Made by a program: the position numbers and the translations under genes. Shown one piece after another: positions 27,501-35,807 of a DNA stretch of 64,000 nt. The notes beneath the pieces are model-generated. The model did no database searches, had not been told where the DNA came from, and saw nothing but the letters and a program-made list of their open reading frames with translations. Origin of the DNA: Variovorax fucosicus (GTDB lineage: Bacteria > Pseudomonadota > Gammaproteobacteria > Burkholderiales > Burkholderiaceae_C); the NCBI RefSeq assembly GCF_030316825.1, contig NZ_JASZYU010000001.1, positions 310,001-374,000 on the forward strand, read 5' to 3'. Position 1 is the stretch's first letter. Every line of letters begins with the position of its first letter.

Positions 27501-28352
27501 TCAGGAGGCGGTGCGGGCGGCGTCGCCCCCACCGAGGTAGGCGTCGCGTATGCGGGCGTCGGCCAGCAGGTCGCGGGCGGGGCCGCGCAGCACGATGCGG
27601 CCGGTCTGCAGCACATAGCCGTAGTGCGCGATCTGCAGCGCAAGGCTGGCGTTCTGCTCCACCATGAAGACCGAGACGCCCTGCCGGTTGATCTGCGCGA
27701 TGAGCTCCAGCACCTTGTCGACATAGAGCGGCGAGAGCCCCATGGTCGGCTCGTCCATGCACAGCAACCTGGGGCGCCCCATGAGCGCGCGGGCCATCGC
27801 CACCATCTGCTGCTCGCCGCCCGAAAGCGTGCCGGCCTGGAACTCGATGCGCTCCGCCACGCGCGGGAACAGGTCGAGCATGCGGCCGAGATCCTCGGCC
27901 ACGGCCTTGCGGTCGTTGCGCGCGTAGGCGCCCATCAGCAGGTTCTCCCGCACCGTCATGGCCGGGAACAGGCGGCGCGCCTCCGGCACCGATCCGATGC
28001 CGCGCCGGATCACCTGCGGCGTGCCGAGACCGAGCAGCGACTGGCCCTCGAAGCGGATCTCGCCCGAGCGCGGCTTGAGCAGGCCGAGCACCACCTTCAT
28101 GGTGGTCGACTTGCCGCTCGCATTGCCGCCGAGCAGGCTCACGATCTGGCCGGAGCGGACCTCGAGGTCGAGGTCGAAGTGCGCCTGGACCGGGCCGTAG
28201 AAGCTGTTGATCCCGCGCAGTTCGAGCAGCGGCCGGACGCCGGCACCAGAAGCCGGCGCCGAGGCGGGTGCGGGCACCGGGCCAAGGTCGTCATCGCCCT
28301 CCCCCCAGCGCGGCAACGGCGAGAGACCGCTGCGGGCGACCGTCGCGATCAT
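27501..28352 (-). CDS. Branched-chain amino-acid-type ABC ATPase (LivF-like)
   Basis: A 283-residue ATPase of the LivF group. Walker A is GGNASGKST (Gly-Gly-Asn-Ala-Ser, a variant of the usual GxNGAGKT), signature LSGGEQQM, Walker B LLCMDEPTMGLSP. It starts in an ATGA overlap with livG, which validates an unusual ~40-residue Pro/Ala-rich leader (LSPLPRWGEG... ASAPASGAG) before the conserved LLELRGINSFYG. Together with the LivG-like subunit it powers the fused permease. Confidence 0.9.
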   Translation of the reverse strand: MIATVARSGLSPLPRWGEGDDDLGPVPAPASAPASGAGVRPLLELRGINSFYGPVQAHFDLDLEVRSGQIVSLLGGNASGKSTTMKVVLGLLKPRSGEIRFEGQSLLGLGTPQVIRRGIGSVPEARRLFPAMTVRENLLMGAYARNDRKAVAEDLGRMLDLFPRVAERIEFQAGTLSGGEQQMVAMARALMGRPRLLCMDEPTMGLSPLYVDKVLELIAQINRQGVSVFMVEQNASLALQIAHYGYVLQTGRIVLRGPARDLLADARIRDAYLGGGDAARTAS

Positions 28353-29191
28353 GCCGCCACCGCCTTGCGCTCGCCGACCCCGCGATGGCCGAGGTACGCC
28401 TCGATCACCGCCGGATCGTTGCGCACCGCGTCGGGCAGGCCCTCGGCGATCTTGCGGCCGTCGTCGAGCACCACCACGCGGTCGGACAGCTGCATCACCA
28501 GATCCAGCTTGTGCTCGATCAGCAGGATGGTCTGGCCGCGCGCCTTCAGCGTGCGGATGATCTCGAGCATCTCGGCCGTCTCGCTCTCGTTCATGCCGGC
28601 CGTAGGCTCGTCGAGCAGCAGCAGGCGCGGCTGCAACGCGAGCGCGCGTGCGATCTCGACGCGGCGCCGGTTCGCGTACGACAGGCTGTAGGCCGGGTGG
28701 TCGATGCGCGGCGCCAGGCGTTCGCCGAACAGCGCAATGATGTCCAGCGCCTCTTCGCGCAGCCGGCGTTCTTCGCGCGTGACCGCTGGCGGTTGCACGA
28801 GCGCCAGTGCCAGTTCGGCCAGCGCCGCCACACCGGGCACGCCGCCCATGCGCGGCTTCACTGCGCGCAAGCGCGTGTGGGCACCGACCAGCACGTTGTC
28901 GAGCACGCTCAGGTTGGCGAACACGCGGCCGTGCTGGAAGGTGCGCGCGAGGCCGCGCTGTGCAAGGCGTGGCGCCGGCCAGCCGGTGATGTCATCGCCT
29001 TCGAAGCGCACCTGCCCGCCGTCGGGCTGGTCGAGCCCGGTCACGAGGTTGAACAGCGTGGTCTTTCCGGCGCCGTTGGGCCCGATCACGCTGACCAGTT
29101 CGCCTGTGCCGACTGTCAGGTCAACCGTATCGACTGCCGTGAGGCCGCCGAAGCGCCGCGTGAGCCCGTCGATCTCAAGCAGCGACGGCAT
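28349..29191 (-). CDS. Branched-chain amino-acid-type ABC ATPase (LivG-like)
   Basis: A 280-residue ATPase with Walker A GPNGAGKTT, LivG-type ARTFQHGRVFANLSVLDNVLVGAH, signature-region LSYANRRRVEIARAL (Tyr-Ala-Asn in place of Gly-Gly-x) and Walker B LLLLDEPTAGMN. It overlaps the OsmC gene by 17 bp and the LivF gene by 4 bp. It is part of the transport complex encoded by the 32765-27501 unit. Confidence 0.92.
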   Translation of the reverse strand: MPSLLEIDGLTRRFGGLTAVDTVDLTVGTGELVSVIGPNGAGKTTLFNLVTGLDQPDGGQVRFEGDDITGWPAPRLAQRGLARTFQHGRVFANLSVLDNVLVGAHTRLRAVKPRMGGVPGVAALAELALALVQPPAVTREERRLREEALDIIALFGERLAPRIDHPAYSLSYANRRRVEIARALALQPRLLLLDEPTAGMNESETAEMLEIIRTLKARGQTILLIEHKLDLVMQLSDRVVVLDDGRKIAEGLPDAVRNDPAVIEAYLGHRGVGERKAVAA

Positions 29192-29753
29192 CCGCTGCTT
29201 TCTGCCTGTCGTTCGCCGAATCGGCCCGCGAGTTGATCAGCTTGACCTCGGCCCGGATCGTCTGCGGGTTGCGCAGCAGGTTGAGGATCGGGCAACTGCG
29301 CTCGACCGCTTCGAACAGCGCGTCGATATCGGCGCGGCTCGCGGGCGAATCGATGTGCACGGTGTAGCCGATCTCGTGCGGCCAGATCGGCGTCTGCTCA
29401 TGGCCCGGCCGGCCGCCGCGCGGATCGATGATGCCGGAGACTTCGACCTCCAGGCTCTCCAGCGGCACCTGTCGCTCGGCGGCATGGATCAGGAAGATGT
29501 GCGTGACGCAGGTGCCGAGCACGCCGAGTTGCAGTTCCGGCGAGCTCGGGCCGAGGTTGTAGCCGGCGAAGTCCGGCGGGCTGTCGCTGATGATCTGGTG
29601 GTCGCGGATGCGCAGCCGGCGCACGCCGCTGCGGCCTTCGGCGCTCACAGTGGCCTTGAGCTGGGCGGGCCGAGCCGTACCGGCGTCGATCGCCGCATTG
29701 CGCGCCAGCACGGCGGTGCGTTTCTCGGCGAGGTAGTCGTTCAGGTGACTCAT
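29175..29753 (-). CDS. OsmC-family protein inside the Liv-type operon
   Basis: A 192-residue OsmC/Ohr-fold protein with the two reactive cysteines conserved in GTCVTH and SCPILN; they are its only cysteines, and there is no internal Met. OsmC family members reduce hydroperoxides or act on thiol-linked substrates. It lies between the fused permease and the LivG-like ATPase, an unusual place, with tight spacing on both sides, so it is likely to process or detoxify the imported compound. Specific substrate unknown. Confidence 0.87.
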   Translation of the reverse strand: MSHLNDYLAEKRTAVLARNAAIDAGTARPAQLKATVSAEGRSGVRRLRIRDHQIISDSPPDFAGYNLGPSSPELQLGVLGTCVTHIFLIHAAERQVPLESLEVEVSGIIDPRGGRPGHEQTPIWPHEIGYTVHIDSPASRADIDALFEAVERSCPILNLLRNPQTIRAEVKLINSRADSANDRQKAADAVAA

Positions 29754-29766
29754 GGTGTTCTTTCTT

Positions 29767-31596
29767 TCAGACAGTGCCCAGCAAACCTTGCGGGCGGAAA
29801 CGAATGAGGAGCAGCAAAGCGACGCCGTAGATCAGCATCCGGTACTCGGCCGTCACGCGGAACAGCTCGGGCAGGCTCACCAGCGCCACCGCGCCGAGCA
29901 GCGCACCGCTGATGTTCCCGAGGCCGCCGAGGATCACCATGGTCAGCGCGAGGATCGAGATCTGCGAGGTGAAGGTCTCGTGGTTGATGTACGAGTAGAG
30001 GTGCGCGGTGAAGGCCCCGCTCACGCCGGCCGCGAAACCGCCGAAACCGAAGGCCATGGCCTTGTACCGGTCCGGGCTCACGCCGTAGGCGCGCGCGGCC
30101 ACCTCGTCCTCGCGCACCGCGCGGAAGGTGCGGCCCAGGTGCGAGCGCAGCAGCCGCCACTGCAGCAGCGCGAGCAGCACCATCGCGCCGAACGCGGCCC
30201 AGTAGAAGGCGTTGTTGGACGAGGCGTCGCGCCCGAACAGCGACAGCGGCGGAATGCCCGAGACGCCGATCGGCCCGCGCGTCAGGCTCTCCCAGTTGAG
30301 GATGGTCAGCGCCACGATCTCTCCGATGCCGAGCGTGGCGATCGACACGTAGTGGCCGCGCAACCGGAATGCCGGAAAGATCAGCGCCGTACCGATCAGC
30401 GCCGTGAGCAGCCCGGCGGCGATGATGCTCGTGCCGACCGGCAGATGCAGATCCAGCACCAGCAGCGCCGAGGCATAGGCACCGATCGCGAGCAGCCCGG
30501 CGTGGCCAAGCGAGATCTGGCCCACGGTGCCGGCCACCAGCGTGAGGCTGAGCGCCAGCGCGGCATAGAGCCACGCGTTGGTGAGCGTCTGCAGGAGGTA
30601 GGGCGACGGATCGAACAGCGGCAGCACCGCGGCGGCAGCGAACAGCGCGGCCAGCAACCAGGGCGACACCCGCCACGGTTTGCTCGGCGCGATGAAGGTG
30701 CCGGTAAGCGGCTCGGGCGGCAGCGCGCGCTTGCGGCCGAACAACCCGTTCGGCTTCCAGACCAGGATGAGTAACAGCAGCGCGAATGCAAACAGGTTTC
30801 GGTAGGGCGTTCCGAACAGCGCAACGCCGTAGCTCTCGATCAGGCCCAGCAGCATGCTGCCGACGATCGCGCCCGGCACGTTGCCGACGCCGCCCACCAC
30901 CGTGGCGACCACGCCCTTGAGCGTGGCCTGGAAGCTCATGGCCGGGCTGATGTTGTTGTAGTACATGCCGACCAGCAGGCCCGAGAGTCCACCGAGTGCG
31001 GAGGCAATGGCGAACACGCTCTGGTTGACCCGGTTCACGTCCACGCCCATCTGCTGCGCGGCATCGCGATCCTGCGCCGTCGCACGCACGGCCCAGCCCA
31101 GTCTGGTGAAGCGCAGGAAGCCGAACAGGAGCGCGGCGCTCGCGAGGCCGATACCCGCGATCAGCAGGTCGAGCGCGCCGATGGTGCCGGTGCCGATCTG
31201 CAGGCGCCAGTCGGGCAGCTGCGTCGGCAGCGCGCGCGGATCCGGGCTGGCCACCAGTTGCACGACGATGTCGAGCACGAAGCTGATGCCGATGGTCGCC
31301 AGCAGCGGCGCGATGCGCGCCGCGCCCTGCAGCGGCCGCAGCCCCACGCGCTCGATCAACATGCCGAGCGCACCCGAGCCAATGACCACGAGCGCAATGG
31401 TGATCGGCAGTGGCGTGTGGAGAAACGTGATCGCGGCCCAACCGATGTAGGCCCCGACGGTGTAGACCGAGCCGTGCGCGAAATTGATGAGATGCGAGAC
31501 GCCGAAGATCAGCGCGAGCCCGACTGCCAGCAACGCATAGATGTTGCCGATGATGAGGCCATTGACCGTGTAGTCGAAGAAGGAGGTGAGGCCCAT
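29767..31596 (-). CDS. Fused LivH-LivM branched-chain-type ABC permease
   Basis: A 609-residue membrane protein in which a LivH-type permease (residues 1-~290, [25 protein letters not shown] motif region) is joined to a LivM-type permease (~320-609, [20 protein letters not shown], then [17 protein letters not shown]). The two are normally separate proteins forming a heterodimer. The start 31596 overlaps the receptor gene stop (TGATG). About 16 hydrophobic segments are visible. It imports whatever the LivK-like receptor binds; with a sulfur-related operon downstream, this may not be an amino acid. Confidence 0.92.
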   Translation of the reverse strand: MGLTSFFDYTVNGLIIGNIYALLAVGLALIFGVSHLINFAHGSVYTVGAYIGWAAITFLHTPLPITIALVVIGSGALGMLIERVGLRPLQGAARIAPLLATIGISFVLDIVVQLVASPDPRALPTQLPDWRLQIGTGTIGALDLLIAGIGLASAALLFGFLRFTRLGWAVRATAQDRDAAQQMGVDVNRVNQSVFAIASALGGLSGLLVGMYYNNISPAMSFQATLKGVVATVVGGVGNVPGAIVGSMLLGLIESYGVALFGTPYRNLFAFALLLLILVWKPNGLFGRKRALPPEPLTGTFIAPSKPWRVSPWLLAALFAAAAVLPLFDPSPYLLQTLTNAWLYAALALSLTLVAGTVGQISLGHAGLLAIGAYASALLVLDLHLPVGTSIIAAGLLTALIGTALIFPAFRLRGHYVSIATLGIGEIVALTILNWESLTRGPIGVSGIPPLSLFGRDASSNNAFYWAAFGAMVLLALLQWRLLRSHLGRTFRAVREDEVAARAYGVSPDRYKAMAFGFGGFAAGVSGAFTAHLYSYINHETFTSQISILALTMVILGGLGNISGALLGAVALVSLPELFRVTAEYRMLIYGVALLLLIRFRPQGLLGTV

Positions 31597-32765
31597 CAGC
31601 GCGCAGACGCCGCAGCGGTTTTCGTCTTGCCGTCGCCCAATGCCCACTTGCCGTCCCTGACCACCAGGTCGACGCTCTTGACGCCGATCACACGCCGGGT
31701 CTGCCGGTCGAAGTTGGCCTTGCCGAACACGACGCTCGGGACGTCCTTGATCCTGTAGAACGCATCGCGCACCGCCTTGCGGTCGCCCTGCGGGCCGGCC
31801 TCGTTGAGCGCGGCAGCGGCGAGCTGCACGGCGTCATAGGCGTAGGCATTGAAAGCGTCCGGCTCCTTGCCATACTTTGCGCGGAAGCGCCTGACGAAGT
31901 CCTGCACCTCGACGCGCGGCTCCTCGGGGAAGAAGGTCGTGTTGGTGTAGATGCCTTCCACCGCTGCGCCGCCGAGTTCGAGGAACTTCGGCGAGTACAC
32001 CGAGCCGCTGGCAGCGATCGGCTGCTTGAGCCCGACGCTGCGCACCTGTCCGGCGATCAGGGCGCCGTCCGGGTAGTACGAGATCAGCACCACGCCGTCG
32101 GGGCTGGCGTCGCGCACCCGCACCAGCGTCGATCGGAAGTCCTTCTCGTCCGGCTGGTAGCCTTCGGCGATCACCACCTGCGCGCCGCGCGCCTCGACCG
32201 CCTTCACGAACACGTCGCGGCTGGTACGCCCCCAATCGGTGTTCAGGAACAGCACCGCGACGCGCTTGAAGCCCAGCGTCTTCACCGCCAGGTCTGCCAG
32301 CAGCGGCTGCGCGTCGGCCTGGCTGATCGAGGGACTCCAGATGTAGTCGCCACCCTTCGTGAAGTCGGGGTGCGAGTTGGTGAAGCCCAGTTGCACCAGG
32401 CCCGCGCGCTGGTAGATCGGCGATGCCGCCATCGAGGCCGGGCTCGAAAAGTCGCCCAGCTCGATCCGGATGCGCGGGTCGTTGACGAATTTCTGCGCCA
32501 GCCCGACCGCCTGGCGCGGGTCGCTCTGGCTGTCCTCGAACACATAGGCGAGCGGCCGGCCATGGATGCCGCCCTTTGCATTGATGTCGTCGAGGGCCAG
32601 GTCGAAGCCGGCCTTCCATTGCGCGCCGTACTGCGCGTTCTGCCCGGTCAGCGGGCCGCTGACGCCGAACCATACGGGCTCGCCGGCCGCAGGCGCAGCG
32701 AGCGAGAACAGCGGCGCCATCAAGGCGAAGGCGGCCAGGCGGAGGAAGGTTTGACGGTGCAGCAT
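31596..32765 (-). CDS. LivK-like periplasmic ligand-binding protein
   Basis: A 389-residue receptor of the leucine/isoleucine/valine-binding (Peripla_BP_6) family with a signal peptide cleaved after about residue 28 (APAAGEP), then [20 protein letters not shown] and [12 protein letters not shown]. It is the first gene of the long minus-strand unit and is divergent from the GntR regulator. The mature protein has one Met and no Cys. The ligand is unknown; an amino acid, amide or organosulfur compound is possible. Confidence 0.9.
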   Translation of the reverse strand: MLHRQTFLRLAAFALMAPLFSLAAPAAGEPVWFGVSGPLTGQNAQYGAQWKAGFDLALDDINAKGGIHGRPLAYVFEDSQSDPRQAVGLAQKFVNDPRIRIELGDFSSPASMAASPIYQRAGLVQLGFTNSHPDFTKGGDYIWSPSISQADAQPLLADLAVKTLGFKRVAVLFLNTDWGRTSRDVFVKAVEARGAQVVIAEGYQPDEKDFRSTLVRVRDASPDGVVLISYYPDGALIAGQVRSVGLKQPIAASGSVYSPKFLELGGAAVEGIYTNTTFFPEEPRVEVQDFVRRFRAKYGKEPDAFNAYAYDAVQLAAAALNEAGPQGDRKAVRDAFYRIKDVPSVVFGKANFDRQTRRVIGVKSVDLVVRDGKWALGDGKTKTAAASAR

Positions 32766-32983
32766 GCGCGTGTGATCCAGGGCAACAGGAAGCCCGCGAT
32801 TCTTCGCGCCGACGCTGCGATGGGGAACGAAGAAAAAGGAACTGGCTTAGTCGGTTCCCGCATATCGGCCAACAGGCCGGCGCAGCGTTTTACGCATATC
32901 GATGCACGTTTTTGTTATTTAGCGGAACAAGCATTGCTGCCTAGCATCCGGCCTCACCCAACCAGTCATGACAGGTCAGCCGA
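32766..32983. promoter_or_regulatory. Divergent promoter region with repeated CGCATATCG element
   Basis: This 218-bp gap lies between the LivK-like gene and the GntR regulator. The 9-mer CGCATATCG occurs at 32859-32867 and again at 32893-32901, 34 bp apart (about three helical turns), and the second copy extends into the palindrome GCATATCGATGC. An AT-rich stretch (about 32909-32922) follows. The layout suggests operators for the adjacent GntR protein controlling both operons. Confidence 0.45.
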
Positions 32984-33775
32984 ATGTCTTCCGCCAGGGC
33001 TCTCGAGCCGATTGCCTTTTCCCCCGTGCCGCTCTACACGCAAGTGCGGGAGACGCTGCGCGAGCGCATCCTCGACGGCACCTACGCGCCGCATGCGCAA
33101 CTGCCTTCCGAAAGCGAAATGGTCGCGCTGTTCAAGGTCAGCCGCATCACGGTGCGCCAGGCGCTCAGCGACCTGCAGCGCGAGAACCTGATCTTCAAGA
33201 TTCCGGGCAAGGGCACCTTCGTCGCCAAGCCAAAGGCGTTCCAGCAGCTGTCGCAGCTCGAAGGTTTTGCCGAGGCGATGGTGCGCATGGGCTACGAGAT
33301 CCGCAACCAGGTCACCAGCCACAAGACGGTGCCCGCATCGCCGCGGGTGGCGCAGCACCTGGGCCTGGCCGAAGGCACGCCGGTGGCACAGATCAAGCGC
33401 GTGCGGCATCTCAACCGCGCCCCGGTGTCCTACGAGGTGACCTACCTCCCCCATGCCATCGGAGAGCGGCTGCGCCGGGCTGACCTGGCCGGCCGCGACA
33501 TCTTCCTGATCCTGGAGAACGACTACGGCCTGGCGCTCGGCCACGCGGATCTGCAGATCGACGCGATGCTGGCCGACGAGGTGCTGGCGCGCGCGCTGGA
33601 CGTCGACGAGGGCACGGCCGTACTGCGCATCGAGCGCCTGACCCACACCGCGGACGGCGCGCCGCTCGATTTCGAAGACCTCTACTTCCGGGGCGATGCC
33701 TTCCAGCACCGGCTGCGCATCGCCCGAACCGCGCCCGCTCCCGATCGTCGCAACACGCCGAAGGCCAAACCATGA
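32984..33775 (+). CDS. GntR-family (HutC/UTRA) transcriptional regulator
   Basis: A 263-residue regulator: N-terminal winged helix (residues about 15-80, PLYTQVRETLRERILDGTY, PSESEMVALFKVSRITVRQAL) and C-terminal UTRA effector domain (about 95-245, including the RLTHTADGAPLDFEDLYF end). It overlaps the flavoprotein start (ATGA), making it the first gene of that operon and probably its own regulator. The UTRA pocket usually binds a small catabolic ligand. Confidence 0.9.
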   Translation: MSSARALEPIAFSPVPLYTQVRETLRERILDGTYAPHAQLPSESEMVALFKVSRITVRQALSDLQRENLIFKIPGKGTFVAKPKAFQQLSQLEGFAEAMVRMGYEIRNQVTSHKTVPASPRVAQHLGLAEGTPVAQIKRVRHLNRAPVSYEVTYLPHAIGERLRRADLAGRDIFLILENDYGLALGHADLQIDAMLADEVLARALDVDEGTAVLRIERLTHTADGAPLDFEDLYFRGDAFQHRLRIARTAPAPDRRNTPKAKP

Positions 33776-35508
33776 ACATCATCACCCGCACCGTCGACGT
33801 GCTGGTCATCGGCGGCGGCACGGCCGGCCCGATGGCCGCCGTCAAGGCGAAGGAAGCCAACCCCGCACTCGAAGTGCTGCTGCTAGAGAAGGCGAACGTC
33901 AAGCGCAGCGGCGCCATCTCGATGGGGATGGACGGGCTCAACAACGCGGTGGTGCCGGGCTTTGCGACGCCCGAGCAGTACGTCAAGGAGATCACCACCG
34001 CCAACGACGGCATCGTCAACCAGAAGACGGTGATGGCCTATGCGCGCAACAGCTACGCAATGATCGAGGAGCTCGACCGCTGGGGCGTGAAGTTCGAGAA
34101 GGATGAGACCGGCGACTACGCGATGCGCAAGGTGCACCACATGGGCACCTACGTGCTGCCGATGCCCGAGGGCCACAACATCAAGAACGTTCTGTACCGG
34201 CGCCTGAAGCGCACGCGCGTGGAGATGTCGCAGCGCCTGGTTGTCACGCGCCTGCTCACCGCGGCCGACGGCAGCATCGCGGGCGCCATGGCCTTCGATT
34301 GCCGTACGGCCGAGTTCCACGTGATCCGCGCCAAGTCGGTGGTGCTGGCCACGGGCGCAGCCGGACGCCTGGGCCTGCCGGCCTCGGGCTATCTCTTCGG
34401 CACCTACGAGAACCCGACCAACGCGGGCGACGGCTACAGCATGGCGTACCACGCGGGCGCGGAGCTCTCGGGCATCGAGTGCTTCCAGATCAACCCGCTC
34501 ATCAAGGACTACAACGGCCCGGCCTGCGCCTACGTGACCGGCCCCTTCGGCGGCCACACGACCAACAACAAGGGCGAGCGCTTCATCGAGTGCGATTACT
34601 GGAGCGGCCAGATGATGATGGAGTTCTACAACGAGCTGCAGGGCGGCAACGGCCCGGTCTTCCTCAAGCTGAACCACCTGGCCGAGGAGACCATTGCCAC
34701 CATCGAGCAGATCCTGCACACCAACGAGCGCCCGAGCCGCGGACGCTTCCATGCCGGGCGCAGCACCGACTACCGCGAGCAGATGGTGGAGATGCACATC
34801 TCCGAGATCGGCCTGTGCAGCGGCCATTCGGCCTCGGGCGTCTGGGTCGACGAGCATGCGCGCACCACGGTGCCGGGCCTGCATGCCGCGGGTGATCTGG
34901 CCTGCGTGCCGCACAACTACATGCTCGGCGCCTTCGTCTACGGCCGCCTCGCGGGTGAAAGCGCGGCGCGGCATTGCGCCGAGACCGAACTCCCCGCGCT
35001 CGACGAGGAACAGGTGGCGCGCGAACACGCCCGCGTCAGCGCCCCGCTCCTTCGCACCGGCGGCCTCCCGCCGGCGCAGGTCGAATACAAGCTGCGCCGC
35101 ATGGTCAACGACTACCTGCAGCCTCCCAAGGTGACGCGCAAGATGGAGATCGGCCTCGCGCGCTTCGAGCAGATCCACGAAGACTTGGAGCAGCTCAGCG
35201 CACCCGGCCCCCACGAGCTAATGCGCGCGATGGAGGTGCACGCCATCCGCGACTGCGCCGAGATGGCCGCGCGCGCATCGCTCTACCGCACCGAAAGCCG
35301 ATGGGGCCTCTACCACCACCGCGTGGATTTTCCCGAGCGCAACGACCGCGACTGGTTCTGCCACGCGCAACTGCAAAAGCAAGGCGACTCGATGGTGAGC
35401 TTCAAACGCCCCATCGAACCCTACATCGTGCCGCTGGAGAGCCACGAGATGTCGGCTTACCAGCATCTGCGCGTGCCCGCCGCCGTGCGCGAGCCGGTCG
35501 CCGCCTGA
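33772..35508 (+). CDS. Fumarate-reductase/adenylylsulfate-reductase-like flavoprotein
   Basis: A 578-residue FAD enzyme of the succinate dehydrogenase/fumarate reductase/AprA superfamily. The dinucleotide-binding motif GGGTAG is at residues 14-19, and a second FAD signature (GLHAAGDLACVPHNYMLGAF) lies in the middle. Segments such as KRSGAISMGMDGLNNAV and pairing with a small two-cluster ferredoxin resemble AprA-type proteins, but it is shorter than dissimilatory AprA and no AprB of normal size is present. It is Met-rich, unlike its sulfur-sparing neighbours. A redox step on an imported sulfur or organic acid compound is inferred. Confidence 0.82.
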   Translation: MNIITRTVDVLVIGGGTAGPMAAVKAKEANPALEVLLLEKANVKRSGAISMGMDGLNNAVVPGFATPEQYVKEITTANDGIVNQKTVMAYARNSYAMIEELDRWGVKFEKDETGDYAMRKVHHMGTYVLPMPEGHNIKNVLYRRLKRTRVEMSQRLVVTRLLTAADGSIAGAMAFDCRTAEFHVIRAKSVVLATGAAGRLGLPASGYLFGTYENPTNAGDGYSMAYHAGAELSGIECFQINPLIKDYNGPACAYVTGPFGGHTTNNKGERFIECDYWSGQMMMEFYNELQGGNGPVFLKLNHLAEETIATIEQILHTNERPSRGRFHAGRSTDYREQMVEMHISEIGLCSGHSASGVWVDEHARTTVPGLHAAGDLACVPHNYMLGAFVYGRLAGESAARHCAETELPALDEEQVAREHARVSAPLLRTGGLPPAQVEYKLRRMVNDYLQPPKVTRKMEIGLARFEQIHEDLEQLSAPGPHELMRAMEVHAIRDCAEMAARASLYRTESRWGLYHHRVDFPERNDRDWFCHAQLQKQGDSMVSFKRPIEPYIVPLESHEMSAYQHLRVPAAVREPVAA

Positions 35509-35539
35509 TCTTCGTCACCCCACAGAAAAAGAACCCCAC

Positions 35540-35773
35540 ATGCCTCTCGCCTTCAACCCCACCAGCGTGCCCGTGCGCGTGGACGACGACAAATGCATCG
35601 CCCACAAGGGCTGCACCGTCTGCGTGGATGTCTGCCCGCTCGACGTGCTCGCGATCGACCTCAGCAAGGGCAAGGCCTACATGAAGTTCGACGAGTGCTG
35701 GTACTGCATGCCCTGCGAGAAGGATTGCCCCACCGGCGCGGTCACTGTCGACATTCCCTACCTGCTGCGCTGA
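35540..35773 (+). CDS. Small 2x[4Fe-4S] ferredoxin, partner of the flavoprotein
   Basis: A 77-residue ferredoxin with two cluster motifs: C-x5-C-x2-C-x3-CP (CIAHKGCTVCVDVCP) and C-x2-C-x2-C-x3-CP (CWYCMPCEKDCP). The first motif has a widened spacing, as in AprB-like and some 7-8Fe ferredoxins. It follows the flavoprotein by 31 bp and most likely carries electrons to or from it. It is about half the length of AprB, lacking the extra C-terminal tail. Confidence 0.9.
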   Translation: MPLAFNPTSVPVRVDDDKCIAHKGCTVCVDVCPLDVLAIDLSKGKAYMKFDECWYCMPCEKDCPTGAVTVDIPYLLR

Positions 35774-35807
35774 GCCGCAGCCCCTGCATTTCAACCGGAG
35801 CATCACG

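Noticed and set aside
29750..31441. 563-codon minus-strand frame overlapping the fused permease
   Set aside because: Same strand but another frame; composition is Arg/Ala-rich and lacks the hydrophobic segments of the true permease frame.
35540..35773. AprB subunit of dissimilatory adenylylsulfate reductase
   Set aside because: It is half the usual size and lacks the C-terminal tail; together with the shorter flavoprotein this argues against a true dissimilatory AprAB.
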